64,000 nucleotides of DNA from Mycetocola saprophilus. Its GTDB lineage: Bacteria; Actinomycetota; Actinomycetes; Actinomycetales; Microbacteriaceae. This document shows positions 32,744 to 41,563 of the stretch, in pieces; positions within the stretch are counted from its first letter, which is position 1; each line of letters opens with the position of its first letter. Where the stretch lies: the NCBI RefSeq assembly GCF_000718085.1, contig NZ_JOEC01000001.1, forward strand, positions 868,001 to 932,000, read 5' to 3'. The notes beneath the pieces were generated by a model. It was given only the letters and a program-made list of their open reading frames with translations, was not told where the DNA came from and ran no database searches. The position numbers and the translations under genes were made by a program.

Positions 32744-33754
32744 CTAGGCCGATTCGCGAATCACCAGCTCGGCCGACACGATGGTTTCGACCTCGGGAGA
32801 CTCCCCCGCCAGGATCTCCAGCAGACGCTGGGCAATCAGCTCGCCCTGCAGCCCCGAGGGCTGACGCACGGTGGTGAGAGCCGGGCTCACCTCGGTGGCC
32901 ACCGAGGAGTCATCGAATCCCACCAGGGGCAGATCCTCGGGCACCATGATGCCCGCGGCGGTCAGCGTGCGTAGGGCCCCGCGAGCCATCAGATCGCTGG
33001 CGACAAAGAGCCCGTCGATTCCGCCGCGCCGCAGGAGTCGTTCCATCGCCAGCTCGCCGCTGTGCTCGGAGAAGTCGCCGAGTTCCACCAGCGTGTCGGG
33101 CAGGTTCGCGGCGCGCAGGGCGTCCTGGAATCCGGTGAGGCGGTCTCGGCCCGCGGGCATGTCTTGCGGACCGGTGATCGTGGCAATACGCCGCGACCCA
33201 CGCTCGATCAGGTACCGCGTCGCCATGCGCGCGCCCTCGGCGTTATCGATGTCCACAAAATAGTCCCCCACGGTGCCGCGCATCCGGTTGGGGCGCCCAC
33301 CAAACACCACGGGAAGGGCGTCGGCGATGCGGTCCACGAAGCGGTCCCGCGCGTGGTGGGAGATCACGATCGCCCCATCCACGTTGCCCCCGCGCAGGTA
33401 GGCGGTGGTTTTATCGCCGTCGTCATCGGTGGCGATAAAGATGTTGAGCACGTAGTCGGACTGGCTGAGCCGGCGGTGCACCCCGGAAACCACGGTGGCA
33501 AAGAAGGGATCACCAAAAAAACGGCTGGTGTCCTCGGGAACCACCAGCGCGATGGCCTTGGTCTGGCGCCGAACCAGGCTGCGGGCAGCCTGGTTCGGCA
33601 CATAGGAGAGCTCGGCGATCGCGCGCTCCACGGCCTCGCGGGCCGCCGGACTCACCGCCTGGGCACCGTTCACGACGCGGGAGACGGTGGAGCGGGAAAC
33701 GCCAGACAGCGCGGCGACCGCCTCGAGTGTGACCGGGGGTTGTGCGGGGCCCAC
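32744..33754 (-). CDS. cebR: LacI-family regulator, CebR-like
   Basis: 336 residues, GTG start with AAGGAGG 8 nt upstream. N-terminal HTH VTLEAVAALSGVSRSTVSRVVNG and hinge helix SYVPNQAARSLVRR; the periplasmic-binding-type domain follows (IALVVPEDTSRFFGDPFFATVV, ... DLPLVGFDDSSVATEVSPALTTVRQP). CebR proteins repress cellobiose genes at TGGGAGCGCTCCCA and are released by cellobiose. Two near-identical sites lie on the promoter of this operon. It is the last gene of the operon, 15 nt after bgl, so it should regulate itself. Gene name by context, not proof. Confidence 0.8.
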   Translation of the reverse strand: MGPAQPPVTLEAVAALSGVSRSTVSRVVNGAQAVSPAAREAVERAIAELSYVPNQAARSLVRRQTKAIALVVPEDTSRFFGDPFFATVVSGVHRRLSQSDYVLNIFIATDDDGDKTTAYLRGGNVDGAIVISHHARDRFVDRIADALPVVFGGRPNRMRGTVGDYFVDIDNAEGARMATRYLIERGSRRIATITGPQDMPAGRDRLTGFQDALRAANLPDTLVELGDFSEHSGELAMERLLRRGGIDGLFVASDLMARGALRTLTAAGIMVPEDLPLVGFDDSSVATEVSPALTTVRQPSGLQGELIAQRLLEILAGESPEVETIVSAELVIRESA

Positions 33755-33769
33755 TCGGCGCCTCCTTGA

Positions 33770-35251
33770 CTAGTGCGTGTGCAGGTACAGCGGCACACCC
33801 GTGTACGTCGGAATGGACAGGGTCCGGTTCCGAATGATCCGATGATACTCCATGGCACTGTCCTTGAGCGTGCGCTGCTGAGTGTCGTAATCCACGTGCA
33901 CGATACCGAAGCGCTTTCGGTATCCCCAGGCCCACTCATAGTTGTCCATCAGCGACCAGTAGAAGTATCCGCGCACGTCCACCCCGGCCTCGGCGGCGTC
34001 GAGCACCGCGCCCAGGTGCGACCGCAGGAACGCGGTCCGCTCGACGTCGTGCACACGCTGCTGGCCGTCCTCGATCGCCACCTCGTCATCGTAGGCGGCA
34101 CCATTTTCGGTCACATACAGCACCGTGTTTGTGGGTTTTGCGTACTCCTCCCACACCCGGGTGAGCACGCGGGTCAGCCCCTCGGGCTGCACCTCCCAGC
34201 CCTGTCCGGTGCGGGCCAGGCCCCGCTCATGCGGGTGGATGTCGGCCGGGGCCGGCCAGGGGGCTCGAATCGCACGGTCGGTGGGGGCCTCAAGCTCGAT
34301 CGGCGGGACGGCCGGGGCGGTGCCCGACACAAACTCCCCCTGGTAGTAGTTCACGCCCAGCGTGTTGATCGGGGTCGAGATCACCGCGAGGTCTCCCTCG
34401 TGTACCGCCGCCTCCAGGCGCTTCAGGGCCAGCGGCTCCTCGGTGCGGATATCGGCCAGGATGTCCGCTGGGTACACACCCCGGAACACCGGATCCAGGA
34501 ACCAGCGGTTGAACTGACCGTCGAGCTTGCGGGCCGCGTTGCGGTCGCCCTCGGCGTGTGGATCCACCGGGTCGGCCACGGTCAGGTTGAGCGTGATCCC
34601 CAGGTTGAGCGATTCGTCGCGGGCGCGCAGCTCGCGCACCACCTGGCCGTGTCCAAGCAGCAGGTGGTGCGCGGCGAGCAGTCCCTCACCGGCGTCCTGG
34701 TGGCCGGGGGCATGTGCCCCGGCGATGTGGCTGAGGAAGGAGGAACACCAGGGCTCGTTCAGGGTCGCCCAGTTGGTGACCCGATCCCCCAGCGCATCGT
34801 GCACCGAGAGTGCGTACTCGGTGAACAGATCGGCGGATTCGCGTACGGTCCATCCGCCACGCTCCTGGAGGGCCTGCGGCATGTCCCAGTGATACAGGGT
34901 CAGCCAGGGCATGATGCCGGCCTCCAGGAGCTCGTCCACCAGGCGACTGTAGAAGTCGATCCCCGCCGGGTTCACCGCACCCGCATCCGGACGCACCCGC
35001 GACCAGGAGGTGGAGAAACGGTAGGACTCCAGCCCCAACTCCCGCATCAGCGCCACATCCTCGCGGTAGCGGTGATAGTGATCGCAGGCCACATCGCCGT
35101 TATCGGCGTTAATGACGGCACCCGGTACGCGGGCGAACTCATCCCAGATCGACGCTGTGCGCCCATCCTCGAAGGCGGCACCCTCGATCTGGTACGCGGC
35201 CGTGGCCGCACCAAAAACGAAGTCCCGTGGGAAGGAGCGTGGTGATGACAT
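33770..35251 (-). CDS. bglC: GH1 beta-glucosidase
   Basis: 493 residues from ATG 35251. Family GH1 with the acid/base Glu166 (WATLNEPW) and nucleophile Glu382 (LYVTENGA), as well as the N-terminal FVFGAATAAYQIEGA and the C-terminal GYFYWSLMDNYEWAWGYRKRFG. No signal peptide: it hydrolyses imported cellobiose or other beta-glucosides in the cytoplasm. Placed between the importer genes and cebR, as bglC in Streptomyces. A 6-phospho-beta-glucosidase is unlikely because the locus has an ABC importer, not a PTS. Confidence 0.93.
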   Translation of the reverse strand: MSSPRSFPRDFVFGAATAAYQIEGAAFEDGRTASIWDEFARVPGAVINADNGDVACDHYHRYREDVALMRELGLESYRFSTSWSRVRPDAGAVNPAGIDFYSRLVDELLEAGIMPWLTLYHWDMPQALQERGGWTVRESADLFTEYALSVHDALGDRVTNWATLNEPWCSSFLSHIAGAHAPGHQDAGEGLLAAHHLLLGHGQVVRELRARDESLNLGITLNLTVADPVDPHAEGDRNAARKLDGQFNRWFLDPVFRGVYPADILADIRTEEPLALKRLEAAVHEGDLAVISTPINTLGVNYYQGEFVSGTAPAVPPIELEAPTDRAIRAPWPAPADIHPHERGLARTGQGWEVQPEGLTRVLTRVWEEYAKPTNTVLYVTENGAAYDDEVAIEDGQQRVHDVERTAFLRSHLGAVLDAAEAGVDVRGYFYWSLMDNYEWAWGYRKRFGIVHVDYDTQQRTLKDSAMEYHRIIRNRTLSIPTYTGVPLYLHTH

Positions 35252-35276
35252 GGTGATCTCTTTCTTGAGAAACGAA

Positions 35277-36170
35277 CTAACCCTTGACCGCTCCTGCCAT
35301 GATCCCACTCACCAGCTGCTTGCCGGTGAAGACAAACAGGACAAGCAGCGGAATCGTGGACAGCAGCACCCCGGCCAGCACGATCGAGTAGTCCACAAAG
35401 TGGTTCGACTGCAGCAGTGAGAGGGCCACCGGAAGGGTGGGGTTTTGACGATCCAGCACGATAAACGGCCAGAAGAAATTGTTCCAGGAGGAAATGAAGG
35501 TGAACAGTGCCAGCATCGCCGCGGCCGGGCGTGCGGCCGGCAGTCCCACGGTCAGGAAGGTGCGGAACGAGCTGGCGCCGTCGACCCGGGCGGCCTCCAG
35601 GAGCTCGTCGGGCACGGCCTGGCGCAGATACTGGGTCATCCAGAACACCCCGAATGCGCTGGTCAGCGCGGGGACGATGATCGCCCCGATGGTGCCGGTC
35701 CAGCCCAGGTCCGAGAACAGGATGTACAGCGGAACCACGCCCAGCTGGGTGGGCACGGCCATGGTCGCGATCACAAAGATCAGCAGCACGTTGCCGCCGC
35801 GGAACTTCAGCTTGGCAAATGCCCAGCCTGCCAGGGTGGAGAAGAACACCACCGAGAGCGCGATCAGCGCCGAGCTATAGAAGGAGTTCCAGAGCGCCAG
35901 CCAGAAGTTCACCGCCGGATCATTGATCACCGTGAGGGCGTTGTCGATGAAGTTTCCGCCGGGAATCCAGGAGGGGTTCCGAATGGTCTGAGCATCCCCC
36001 GAACCGATCAGGAACGACCACCAGAACGGGAACAGGCTCCCGGCAATCATCGCCCCGAGAACGCCGTAGACGACCCAGCCGGGACGGGAGCCGCGCACGG
36101 TCCGGCGGCGGCGCGGTGCCGGAGCCGGGGCGGCTGTGGCGGTGGACGGCGACATCGTGGGTGCGCTCAT
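35277..36170 (-). CDS. cebG: Sugar ABC transporter permease (CebG/MalG-like)
   Basis: 297 residues from ATG 36170, overlapping the previous gene by 4 nt (ATGA). A basic, Ala/Pro-rich N-terminus of about 30 residues precedes six membrane helices. The permease EAA motif that docks the ATPase reads EAARVDGASSFRTFLTVGLP. Part of the cytoplasmic membrane importer with the next gene. No ATPase gene is in the operon, so a shared MsiK-type ATPase elsewhere is expected. Confidence 0.88.
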   Translation of the reverse strand: MSAPTMSPSTATAAPAPAPRRRRTVRGSRPGWVVYGVLGAMIAGSLFPFWWSFLIGSGDAQTIRNPSWIPGGNFIDNALTVINDPAVNFWLALWNSFYSSALIALSVVFFSTLAGWAFAKLKFRGGNVLLIFVIATMAVPTQLGVVPLYILFSDLGWTGTIGAIIVPALTSAFGVFWMTQYLRQAVPDELLEAARVDGASSFRTFLTVGLPAARPAAAMLALFTFISSWNNFFWPFIVLDRQNPTLPVALSLLQSNHFVDYSIVLAGVLLSTIPLLVLFVFTGKQLVSGIMAGAVKG

Positions 36171-37237
36171 CGCGATACCTCCTGAGAATTCGAACTGGGG
36201 GCCACCGCGGCGGACACGGCGGCCCGGTCGCGTGCGGCGATACGGCGCTCGCGCCGGGTGGGCGGTCGGTGCCCACCCTCGTCCCGCACCAGGTTGCGGG
36301 TGACAAACAGGTTGATCACGCCGATCAGCAGGATGATGATGAACAGGATCCACGCCAGCGCCGCGGCCCGGCCGAAGTTCCACTCTCCCCAGCCGGTGTT
36401 GTACAGGTAGAGCGAGATGGTCAGCCACTGACTGTTGGGACCGCCGGTGCCGGGCCTGTCGTACATGCGCGGCTCGTCGAAGATCTGCAGGCCACCGATG
36501 GTCGAGGTGATGATCACAAAGATCAGCGTGGGCTTGAGGCTCGGCAGGGTGATCGAAAAGAACTGACGGATCGGGCCGGCCCCATCCACGGTGGCCGCCT
36601 CGTAGTAGTCTCGCGAGACCGCCTGCATCGCGGCCAACAGAATCAGGATGTTGTAGCCGGTCCAGCGGAAGTTCACCATCGTGGCGATGGCGACGTGGCT
36701 GAAGAAGGCGTTGGAGTGCCAGGGAATCGGCTCCAGGCCGATCGTCTGGATCAGGGTGTTGATGATGCCGTAGCGGTCACCAAACATGTTGCTGAAAATC
36801 AGGGCGACGGCCACCGGGGCCATCACGTAGGGCACCAGCACACCCATCCGCCAGAAGGTCTTGGCCCGGATGTTTTTGTCCAGCAGCGAGGCGATGAACA
36901 CGGCCACGATCAGCTGCGGGACGCTGGAGAGCAGGAAGATGCTGAACGTGTTGCGCAGGGCCAGCCAGAACTTGGGCTGCCCGAGGACGTAGGCATACTG
37001 CTCAAACCCGATGAACTCGCCGGTGCCGCGCACCAGGTCCCACTCCATGAAGGAGATGACCGCGGTGAAGGCGATCGGGAAGAGTCCCACGACCGCAAAC
37101 AGGATGAAGAACGGGGAGATGTAGAGATAGGGGGAAAGCTTAAGATCCCAGCGGGACAGGCCGCCGCCGAAACCCACGCGGCGGGCGGCGCGGGGGCGGG
37201 ATCGGGCGCCGCCGGGCGCGGTGGTGGAAGAGGACAC
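36167..37237 (-). CDS. cebF: Sugar ABC transporter permease (CebF/MalF-like)
   Basis: 356 residues, GTG start with TAGGAG 5-6 nt upstream. Six to seven membrane helices starting at LYISPFFILFAVVGLFPIAFTAV; the EAA motif is YYEAATVDGAGPIRQFFSITLP. C-terminal 50 residues are basic and probably cytoplasmic. Forms the heterodimeric channel with the CebG-like subunit. A hairpin lies between it and the binding-protein gene upstream. Confidence 0.88.
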   Translation of the reverse strand: MSSSTTAPGGARSRPRAARRVGFGGGLSRWDLKLSPYLYISPFFILFAVVGLFPIAFTAVISFMEWDLVRGTGEFIGFEQYAYVLGQPKFWLALRNTFSIFLLSSVPQLIVAVFIASLLDKNIRAKTFWRMGVLVPYVMAPVAVALIFSNMFGDRYGIINTLIQTIGLEPIPWHSNAFFSHVAIATMVNFRWTGYNILILLAAMQAVSRDYYEAATVDGAGPIRQFFSITLPSLKPTLIFVIITSTIGGLQIFDEPRMYDRPGTGGPNSQWLTISLYLYNTGWGEWNFGRAAALAWILFIIILLIGVINLFVTRNLVRDEGGHRPPTRRERRIAARDRAAVSAAVAPSSNSQEVSR

Positions 37238-37271
37238 GATGCTCCTAGACAGAACGTTTGACGGGGAAAGA

Positions 37272-37301
37272 GGGTGGGGCGGCGATACCGCCGCCCCACC
37301 C
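37272..37301 (-). terminator. Intra-operon hairpin between binding protein and permeases
   Basis: 13-bp perfect stem GGGTGGGGCGGCG with a 4-nt loop, 10 nt after the binding-protein stop. No T-tract. Such hairpins stabilise or partly terminate the upstream message and give more binding protein than permease. Confidence 0.6.
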
Positions 37302-37311
37302 GGGTGCCTCG

Positions 37312-38586
37312 TTACTTAATGGCCTTGACCTCGGATACCCACTGCTTCCAGGAGGTGTCCGCGTCCTGCGTGCCCTCCTCGACGCGGGTGAGCGCCTTCT
37401 GCATCGCATCGTTGATCTGGAAGTACTTCTCGCCCTTGAACGGAGACAGGGTGACCGCCTGTGCGCGCTCGGAGAAGATCGACCCGATCGGGGCATTGTT
37501 GAAGTACTCGTTGGTGGCTTCGAGCAGGGTCGCGTTGGTGAGCGCCTCGTTCTGGCTGGGGAAGTTGCCCGAGTTGCTAAACGCCTTGATCTGCTGCTCG
37601 GGGGCGGTCAGCCAGTCGGCGAGCTCCTGGGCGGCCTCGACGTTCTTGCCCTTGGCGGGGACGGTCAGGTAGGAACCGCCCCAGTTTCCGCCGCCGCCGG
37701 GGAAGACATTGGCGATGTCCCAGCCGGTCACGTTCTTGGCGTTACCCTCGATCACACCGAGCATCCAACCCGGGCACAGCATGGTCGCGAAGGCACCGTC
37801 GGCGAGGCCGGCATTCCAGTCATCGGACCACTGGCCGAGCTTTGCCGACTGGGTCTTGCTGGCCGCGAGTACCTCGTCGTAGATCTTGCGGACATCGGGG
37901 TTCTCGGTCGCGGTGACGTCACCGGTCTTGGGGTTCTCATAGGCCGCCTCGACCTGGTTGATCATGCCCTGGTAGGTGCCGCCGGCGGAGTCGAAGAAGG
38001 GCTTGCCGGTCTTGGTGGTGTACTCGTTGCCCACCTCGAAGTACTTGTCCCAACCGCCGGTCAGCAGCGCGGTCACCTCGGCGCGGTCGGTGGGCAGGCC
38101 CGCCTCGGCGAACAGGTCGCCGCGGTAGCAGATGGCCTCGGGGCCGATGTCGGTGCCGTATCCGATCAGGTTCTTGTCGGAGTCGGTCGCGGCGTTGACC
38201 TTCCAGTCCAGCCAGCGATCATGCAGCTTCTCGGGCACCGGGGCCAGCATGTCCGAGTACTTCATGACCTCGGGCAGCCAGTCCACCTCGATGGCCTCGA
38301 TGTCCGCCAGACCGGACTTGCCGAGCTTCTGGAAGTAGTTGGCGCGGGCATCGTTGCTGGTCGCCGCTCGGTTGTGGACCACCGTGACGTTCGGGTGGGC
38401 GTCGCTGTACTCCTTGAGCAGCGCATCGGTGTAGCCGAAGTCGTTAAACGTGGCCACGGTCAGGGTAATCTTGCCGTTCCCCGATCCGGCCTCGCCGCCG
38501 TCGCTCGCGCAGCCGGCTAGGACCAGTGCGGCCGCGGAGACCAGCGCAACGGTGCCCGCGCTTTTTCGGAAAGCACTCTTGTTCAC
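37312..38586 (-). CDS. cebE: Sugar-binding lipoprotein (CebE-like)
   Basis: 424 residues from GTG 38586, with AAGGAG 5 nt upstream; a GTG two codons earlier touches the ribosome site. Signal peptide with lipobox LVLAGC, so Cys26 is lipidated and the protein is anchored outside the membrane. Family 1 extracellular solute-binding fold (ITLTVATFNDFGYTDALLKEYSDAHPNVTV, ... NFPSQNEALTN). First gene of the ceb-bgl-cebR operon. The exact oligosaccharide (cellobiose, gentiobiose or laminaribiose) cannot be read from sequence. Confidence 0.9.
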   Translation of the reverse strand: MNKSAFRKSAGTVALVSAAALVLAGCASDGGEAGSGNGKITLTVATFNDFGYTDALLKEYSDAHPNVTVVHNRAATSNDARANYFQKLGKSGLADIEAIEVDWLPEVMKYSDMLAPVPEKLHDRWLDWKVNAATDSDKNLIGYGTDIGPEAICYRGDLFAEAGLPTDRAEVTALLTGGWDKYFEVGNEYTTKTGKPFFDSAGGTYQGMINQVEAAYENPKTGDVTATENPDVRKIYDEVLAASKTQSAKLGQWSDDWNAGLADGAFATMLCPGWMLGVIEGNAKNVTGWDIANVFPGGGGNWGGSYLTVPAKGKNVEAAQELADWLTAPEQQIKAFSNSGNFPSQNEALTNATLLEATNEYFNNAPIGSIFSERAQAVTLSPFKGEKYFQINDAMQKALTRVEEGTQDADTSWKQWVSEVKAIK

Positions 38587-38640
38587 AATCACTCCTTCGT
38601 GGTGGTGGGGTGAGCTTCATCGCTCTGGATTGAGACGCTG

Positions 38641-38696
38641 TGAGAGCGCTCCCAATCGGTGCCCCGATCCTATGAGAGCGCTCCCAAATAAGTCAA
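38641..38696 (-). promoter_or_regulatory. ceb promoter with two CebR-type operators
   Basis: On the minus strand: TTGACT (38696-38691), 18 nt, TAGGAT (38672-38667). Operator 2, TGAGAGCGCTCCCA (38673-38686), fills the spacer. Operator 1, the same 14 bases (38641-38654), lies just downstream of the start site, 32 bp away. Each differs by one base from the TGGGAGCGCTCCCA consensus of CebR/CelR repressors. Confidence 0.8.
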
Positions 38697-38929
38697 CTCG
38701 GGGTGCATCGCCGTCCTGGTTTCGGATGCCTTTCGTCACTCCGCGTGAGTCCTTTTCTGACCACATATTCGGCTCAAAAAGTAGCCGTCTCGACGCCACT
38801 CTCGGCACCGACAGCCGACGGTCACACTCCCCTGTTTTCTCTAAATCAGGCAGTATGTAAACTCGGATGAATATGCGGAAATGGCCCGATTTTCCGCGTA
38901 ATCTCGGGGGTTTTGAGTGGCCGCAAAAT

Positions 38930-38966
38930 TTACTTGTTGACAGGTAAGTAAGTAGATGGCTAGCCT
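38930..38966 (+). promoter_or_regulatory. Promoter of the beta-helix protein gene with overlapping dyad
   Basis: TTGACA (38937-38942), 18 nt, TAGCCT (38961-38966). A dyad with arms TTACTT (38930-38935) and AAGTAA (38946-38951) brackets the -35, so a repressor there would block it. It differs from the CebR sites. The stretch 38697-38929 is less GC-rich than its surroundings and holds no gene. Confidence 0.6.
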
Positions 38967-39024
38967 GCACCTGTCGACGCCGATGTCGATGAAACGCCCC
39001 TCACATTTGTTCAAGGGAGAACAC

Positions 39025-41550
39025 ATGCGATCGAAATTATTGCGTGAAAAAAATGGGCCAAATTTAGCCGTGTCGGCCGCCGCGATTCTCGCGTTGGCCG
39101 CGGCCGGAACGATCGTCACGGCACCCGCCGCGCACGGTGCCGATCCACTCTTTGGCCCCAACGTCACGATCTTTGACGAAAACTGGAGTGTGGACGCGAT
39201 CAACTCCGCACTTCAGGCCGCCTCCCACGAGGGAGAATTCAGCCTCAAGCGCCACCAGTTCTTCTTCGCCCCCGGCACCTACGGCGTGAACAATAACGCC
39301 GACAACCCCATGGCCGCGACCAACATCATCAACTCCGAACTCGGCTACTACCAGTCGGTTTCCGGACTCGGGGCCTCCCCCGACGATGTGCTCATCAACG
39401 GTGCCATTCACGTGGAGCCCGAGCGCGTGTGCGAGGCGAACCCCTGGGACTGCCAGCAGCCGGGCTCGCTCACCAAGTTTTGGCGGTCGATGAGCAACCT
39501 CGCGTTCAACCCGATTCAGCAGCCGGTCGGCGTGGATGCGACTCGCCCATTCCCCAGCGGAATCACGGCCCCGCACCAGATGCGCTTTGCGGTCTCGCAG
39601 GCGGCACCGCTCCGACGCATTCACATCAAGGGTGACCTGACGGTGTTTGGCCGCGTGGGAGAGTATGCCAGCGGCGGCTACCTGGCCGACAGCAAGGTCG
39701 ACGGCCAGATCGTTACCGGATCCCAGCAGCAGTGGTTCACCCGAAACTCCGAGGTGGGAACCTGGGAGGGTGGCGTCTGGAACAACGTGTTCTCCGGCGT
39801 GCAGAACGCCCCGGCCACCGACTTCGGCCAGCCCCGCGCCGGCGGCGTCGGCGTGACCACCAACGTCGACAAGACCCCGGTTTCCCGCGAGATTCCGTTC
39901 CTGTACAAGGACGGCAACGACTTTAAGGTCTTTGTCCCCAAGGCCCACACCAACTCCACCGGCGCCAACTGGTCCACCGATGCCTCGGCCGGGCAGTCCC
40001 TGCCGATTGGCGACTTCTACATCGCCAAGGCCGGCGACACCGCCGCCTCCATCAACGCGGCCCTCGCCTCCGGTAAAAACCTCCTGCTGACCCCCGAGGT
40101 GTACTACCTGAACGCCCCGATCAAGGTCACCCGGGCCAACACCGTGGTGCTGGGTCTCGGCTACGCCTCACTGGTTCCCAACAACGGCACCGCGGCCATC
40201 GAGATTGCCGACGTCCCCGGCGTCAAACTCGCGGGAATCACTGTGGATGCACACACCAAGAACTCCGATGTGCTGGTTCAGGTGGGCCCCCGGGGTGCCA
40301 CCGCCGCCGAGGTGGCGAACCCCACCACCCTGTCCGATGTGTTCATCCGCGTGGGTGGCCCCTGGGCCGGCAACGCGACCACCTCGATCGAGGTCAACAC
40401 CCCGAACACCCTCCTCGATCACATCTGGGCCTGGCGCGCCGACCACGGCGACGGCGTCGACTGGCACACCAACGTGGGCGACCACGGCGTGGTGGTCAAT
40501 GCGGACAACGTGACCGCGACCGGTCTGTTTGTGGAGCACTACGGCAAGAACCAGGTGATCTGGAACGGCAACAACGGCCGCACCATCTTCTACCAGAGTG
40601 AGCTCCCCTACGACCCGCCCACCCAGGCCGACTACATGGACGGCACACGACTGGGATACTCCTCCTACCGTGTGGCCGACACCGTGACCAGTCACCTGGC
40701 GCAGGGTATGGGTGTGTACTCGTTCTTCGATGACACCCGCAACAACGGCAACCACGTGTACGCCGAGAGTGGCGTTCAGGCGCCGCAGAACGCCAACGTG
40801 CGCTTCGAGTCGCTGACCTCGGTGTTCCTCAACGGTACCGGCGGCATCAACCACGTCATCAACGGCACCGGTGCCCAGGTCAAGGGCGGCTCCCCCGCCA
40901 CCATGACCGCGCAGGTGGTGTCCTACCCCGGCGTGGATAGCAGCGCGCCGACCGTCTCGATCACCGCGGACCCCGCGGCACCGGGCCCCAACGGCTTCTA
41001 CACCAAGAAGGTCACCCTCACGGTGACGGCCTCGGATGACTTCCTCCCGGCACCCCGGGTGGAGTACCGCTTCCTGCCCGCCGGAAACGTCTCAACCGAA
41101 TCGGCCGTCCGGGTCGAGTCGGTGGCCCTGGCCGCCGCCGTCCCGACCGAGGACGACGCGCAGGATGAGGTCGCGGCCGAGGACGACGCCGAGTGGATCC
41201 GTGCCGACGGACCGATCGTCCTCGGTGATGGTGAGCACAGCGTCGAGGTGCGCGCGGTGGATGCCGCCGGAAACGTCTCGGCCAGCGCCAGCTGGTCCGG
41301 GAAGGTTCGGGTCGCCGTGGACGCCGAGACTCCGGAGCCCGGAAACCCCTCGGCCACCCCGACCCCGGTCGCCCCGGGTGACGGTGGTGCCACAACGCCC
41401 GGCGTGATCGCCGCCCCGGGTGCCCAGCCGGGTGGCGGTCTGCCCCAGACCGGTGCCGCCGGTCAGGCGGGCGCAGTCATCGCCCTGCTGCTGATGGCCG
41501 CCGGCATCGCCCTCGGTGCCGTGCGTCGAGCGCGGGCTCAGCGAGGCTAG
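39025..41550 (+). CDS. Secreted beta-helix protein with LPQTG cell-wall anchor
   Basis: 841 residues from ATG 39025 (AAGGGAGA upstream). Signal peptide to about residue 38 (TAPAAHGA). Residues 40-640 resemble a parallel beta-helix family often mislabelled 'adenylyl cyclase' in actinobacterial databases: FGPNVTIFDENWSVDAINSAL, VSGLGASPDDVLINGAIHVE, SQQQWFTRNSEVGTW, and later VLGLGYASLVPNNGTAAIEI. A chitobiase/OmpL47-like beta domain (about 655-785) with an acidic insertion follows, then a Pro/Gly spacer, LPQTG (806-810), a membrane helix and RRARAQRG: a complete sortase signal. Beta-helix folds of this kind often bind or cut polysaccharides; the activity is not known. It lies back to back with the ceb operon. 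Confidence 0.8.
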   Translation: MRSKLLREKNGPNLAVSAAAILALAAAGTIVTAPAAHGADPLFGPNVTIFDENWSVDAINSALQAASHEGEFSLKRHQFFFAPGTYGVNNNADNPMAATNIINSELGYYQSVSGLGASPDDVLINGAIHVEPERVCEANPWDCQQPGSLTKFWRSMSNLAFNPIQQPVGVDATRPFPSGITAPHQMRFAVSQAAPLRRIHIKGDLTVFGRVGEYASGGYLADSKVDGQIVTGSQQQWFTRNSEVGTWEGGVWNNVFSGVQNAPATDFGQPRAGGVGVTTNVDKTPVSREIPFLYKDGNDFKVFVPKAHTNSTGANWSTDASAGQSLPIGDFYIAKAGDTAASINAALASGKNLLLTPEVYYLNAPIKVTRANTVVLGLGYASLVPNNGTAAIEIADVPGVKLAGITVDAHTKNSDVLVQVGPRGATAAEVANPTTLSDVFIRVGGPWAGNATTSIEVNTPNTLLDHIWAWRADHGDGVDWHTNVGDHGVVVNADNVTATGLFVEHYGKNQVIWNGNNGRTIFYQSELPYDPPTQADYMDGTRLGYSSYRVADTVTSHLAQGMGVYSFFDDTRNNGNHVYAESGVQAPQNANVRFESLTSVFLNGTGGINHVINGTGAQVKGGSPATMTAQVVSYPGVDSSAPTVSITADPAAPGPNGFYTKKVTLTVTASDDFLPAPRVEYRFLPAGNVSTESAVRVESVALAAAVPTEDDAQDEVAAEDDAEWIRADGPIVLGDGEHSVEVRAVDAAGNVSASASWSGKVRVAVDAETPEPGNPSATPTPVAPGDGGATTPGVIAAPGAQPGGGLPQTGAAGQAGAVIALLLMAAGIALGAVRRARAQRG

Positions 41551-41563
41551 GGCAACGGACCCA

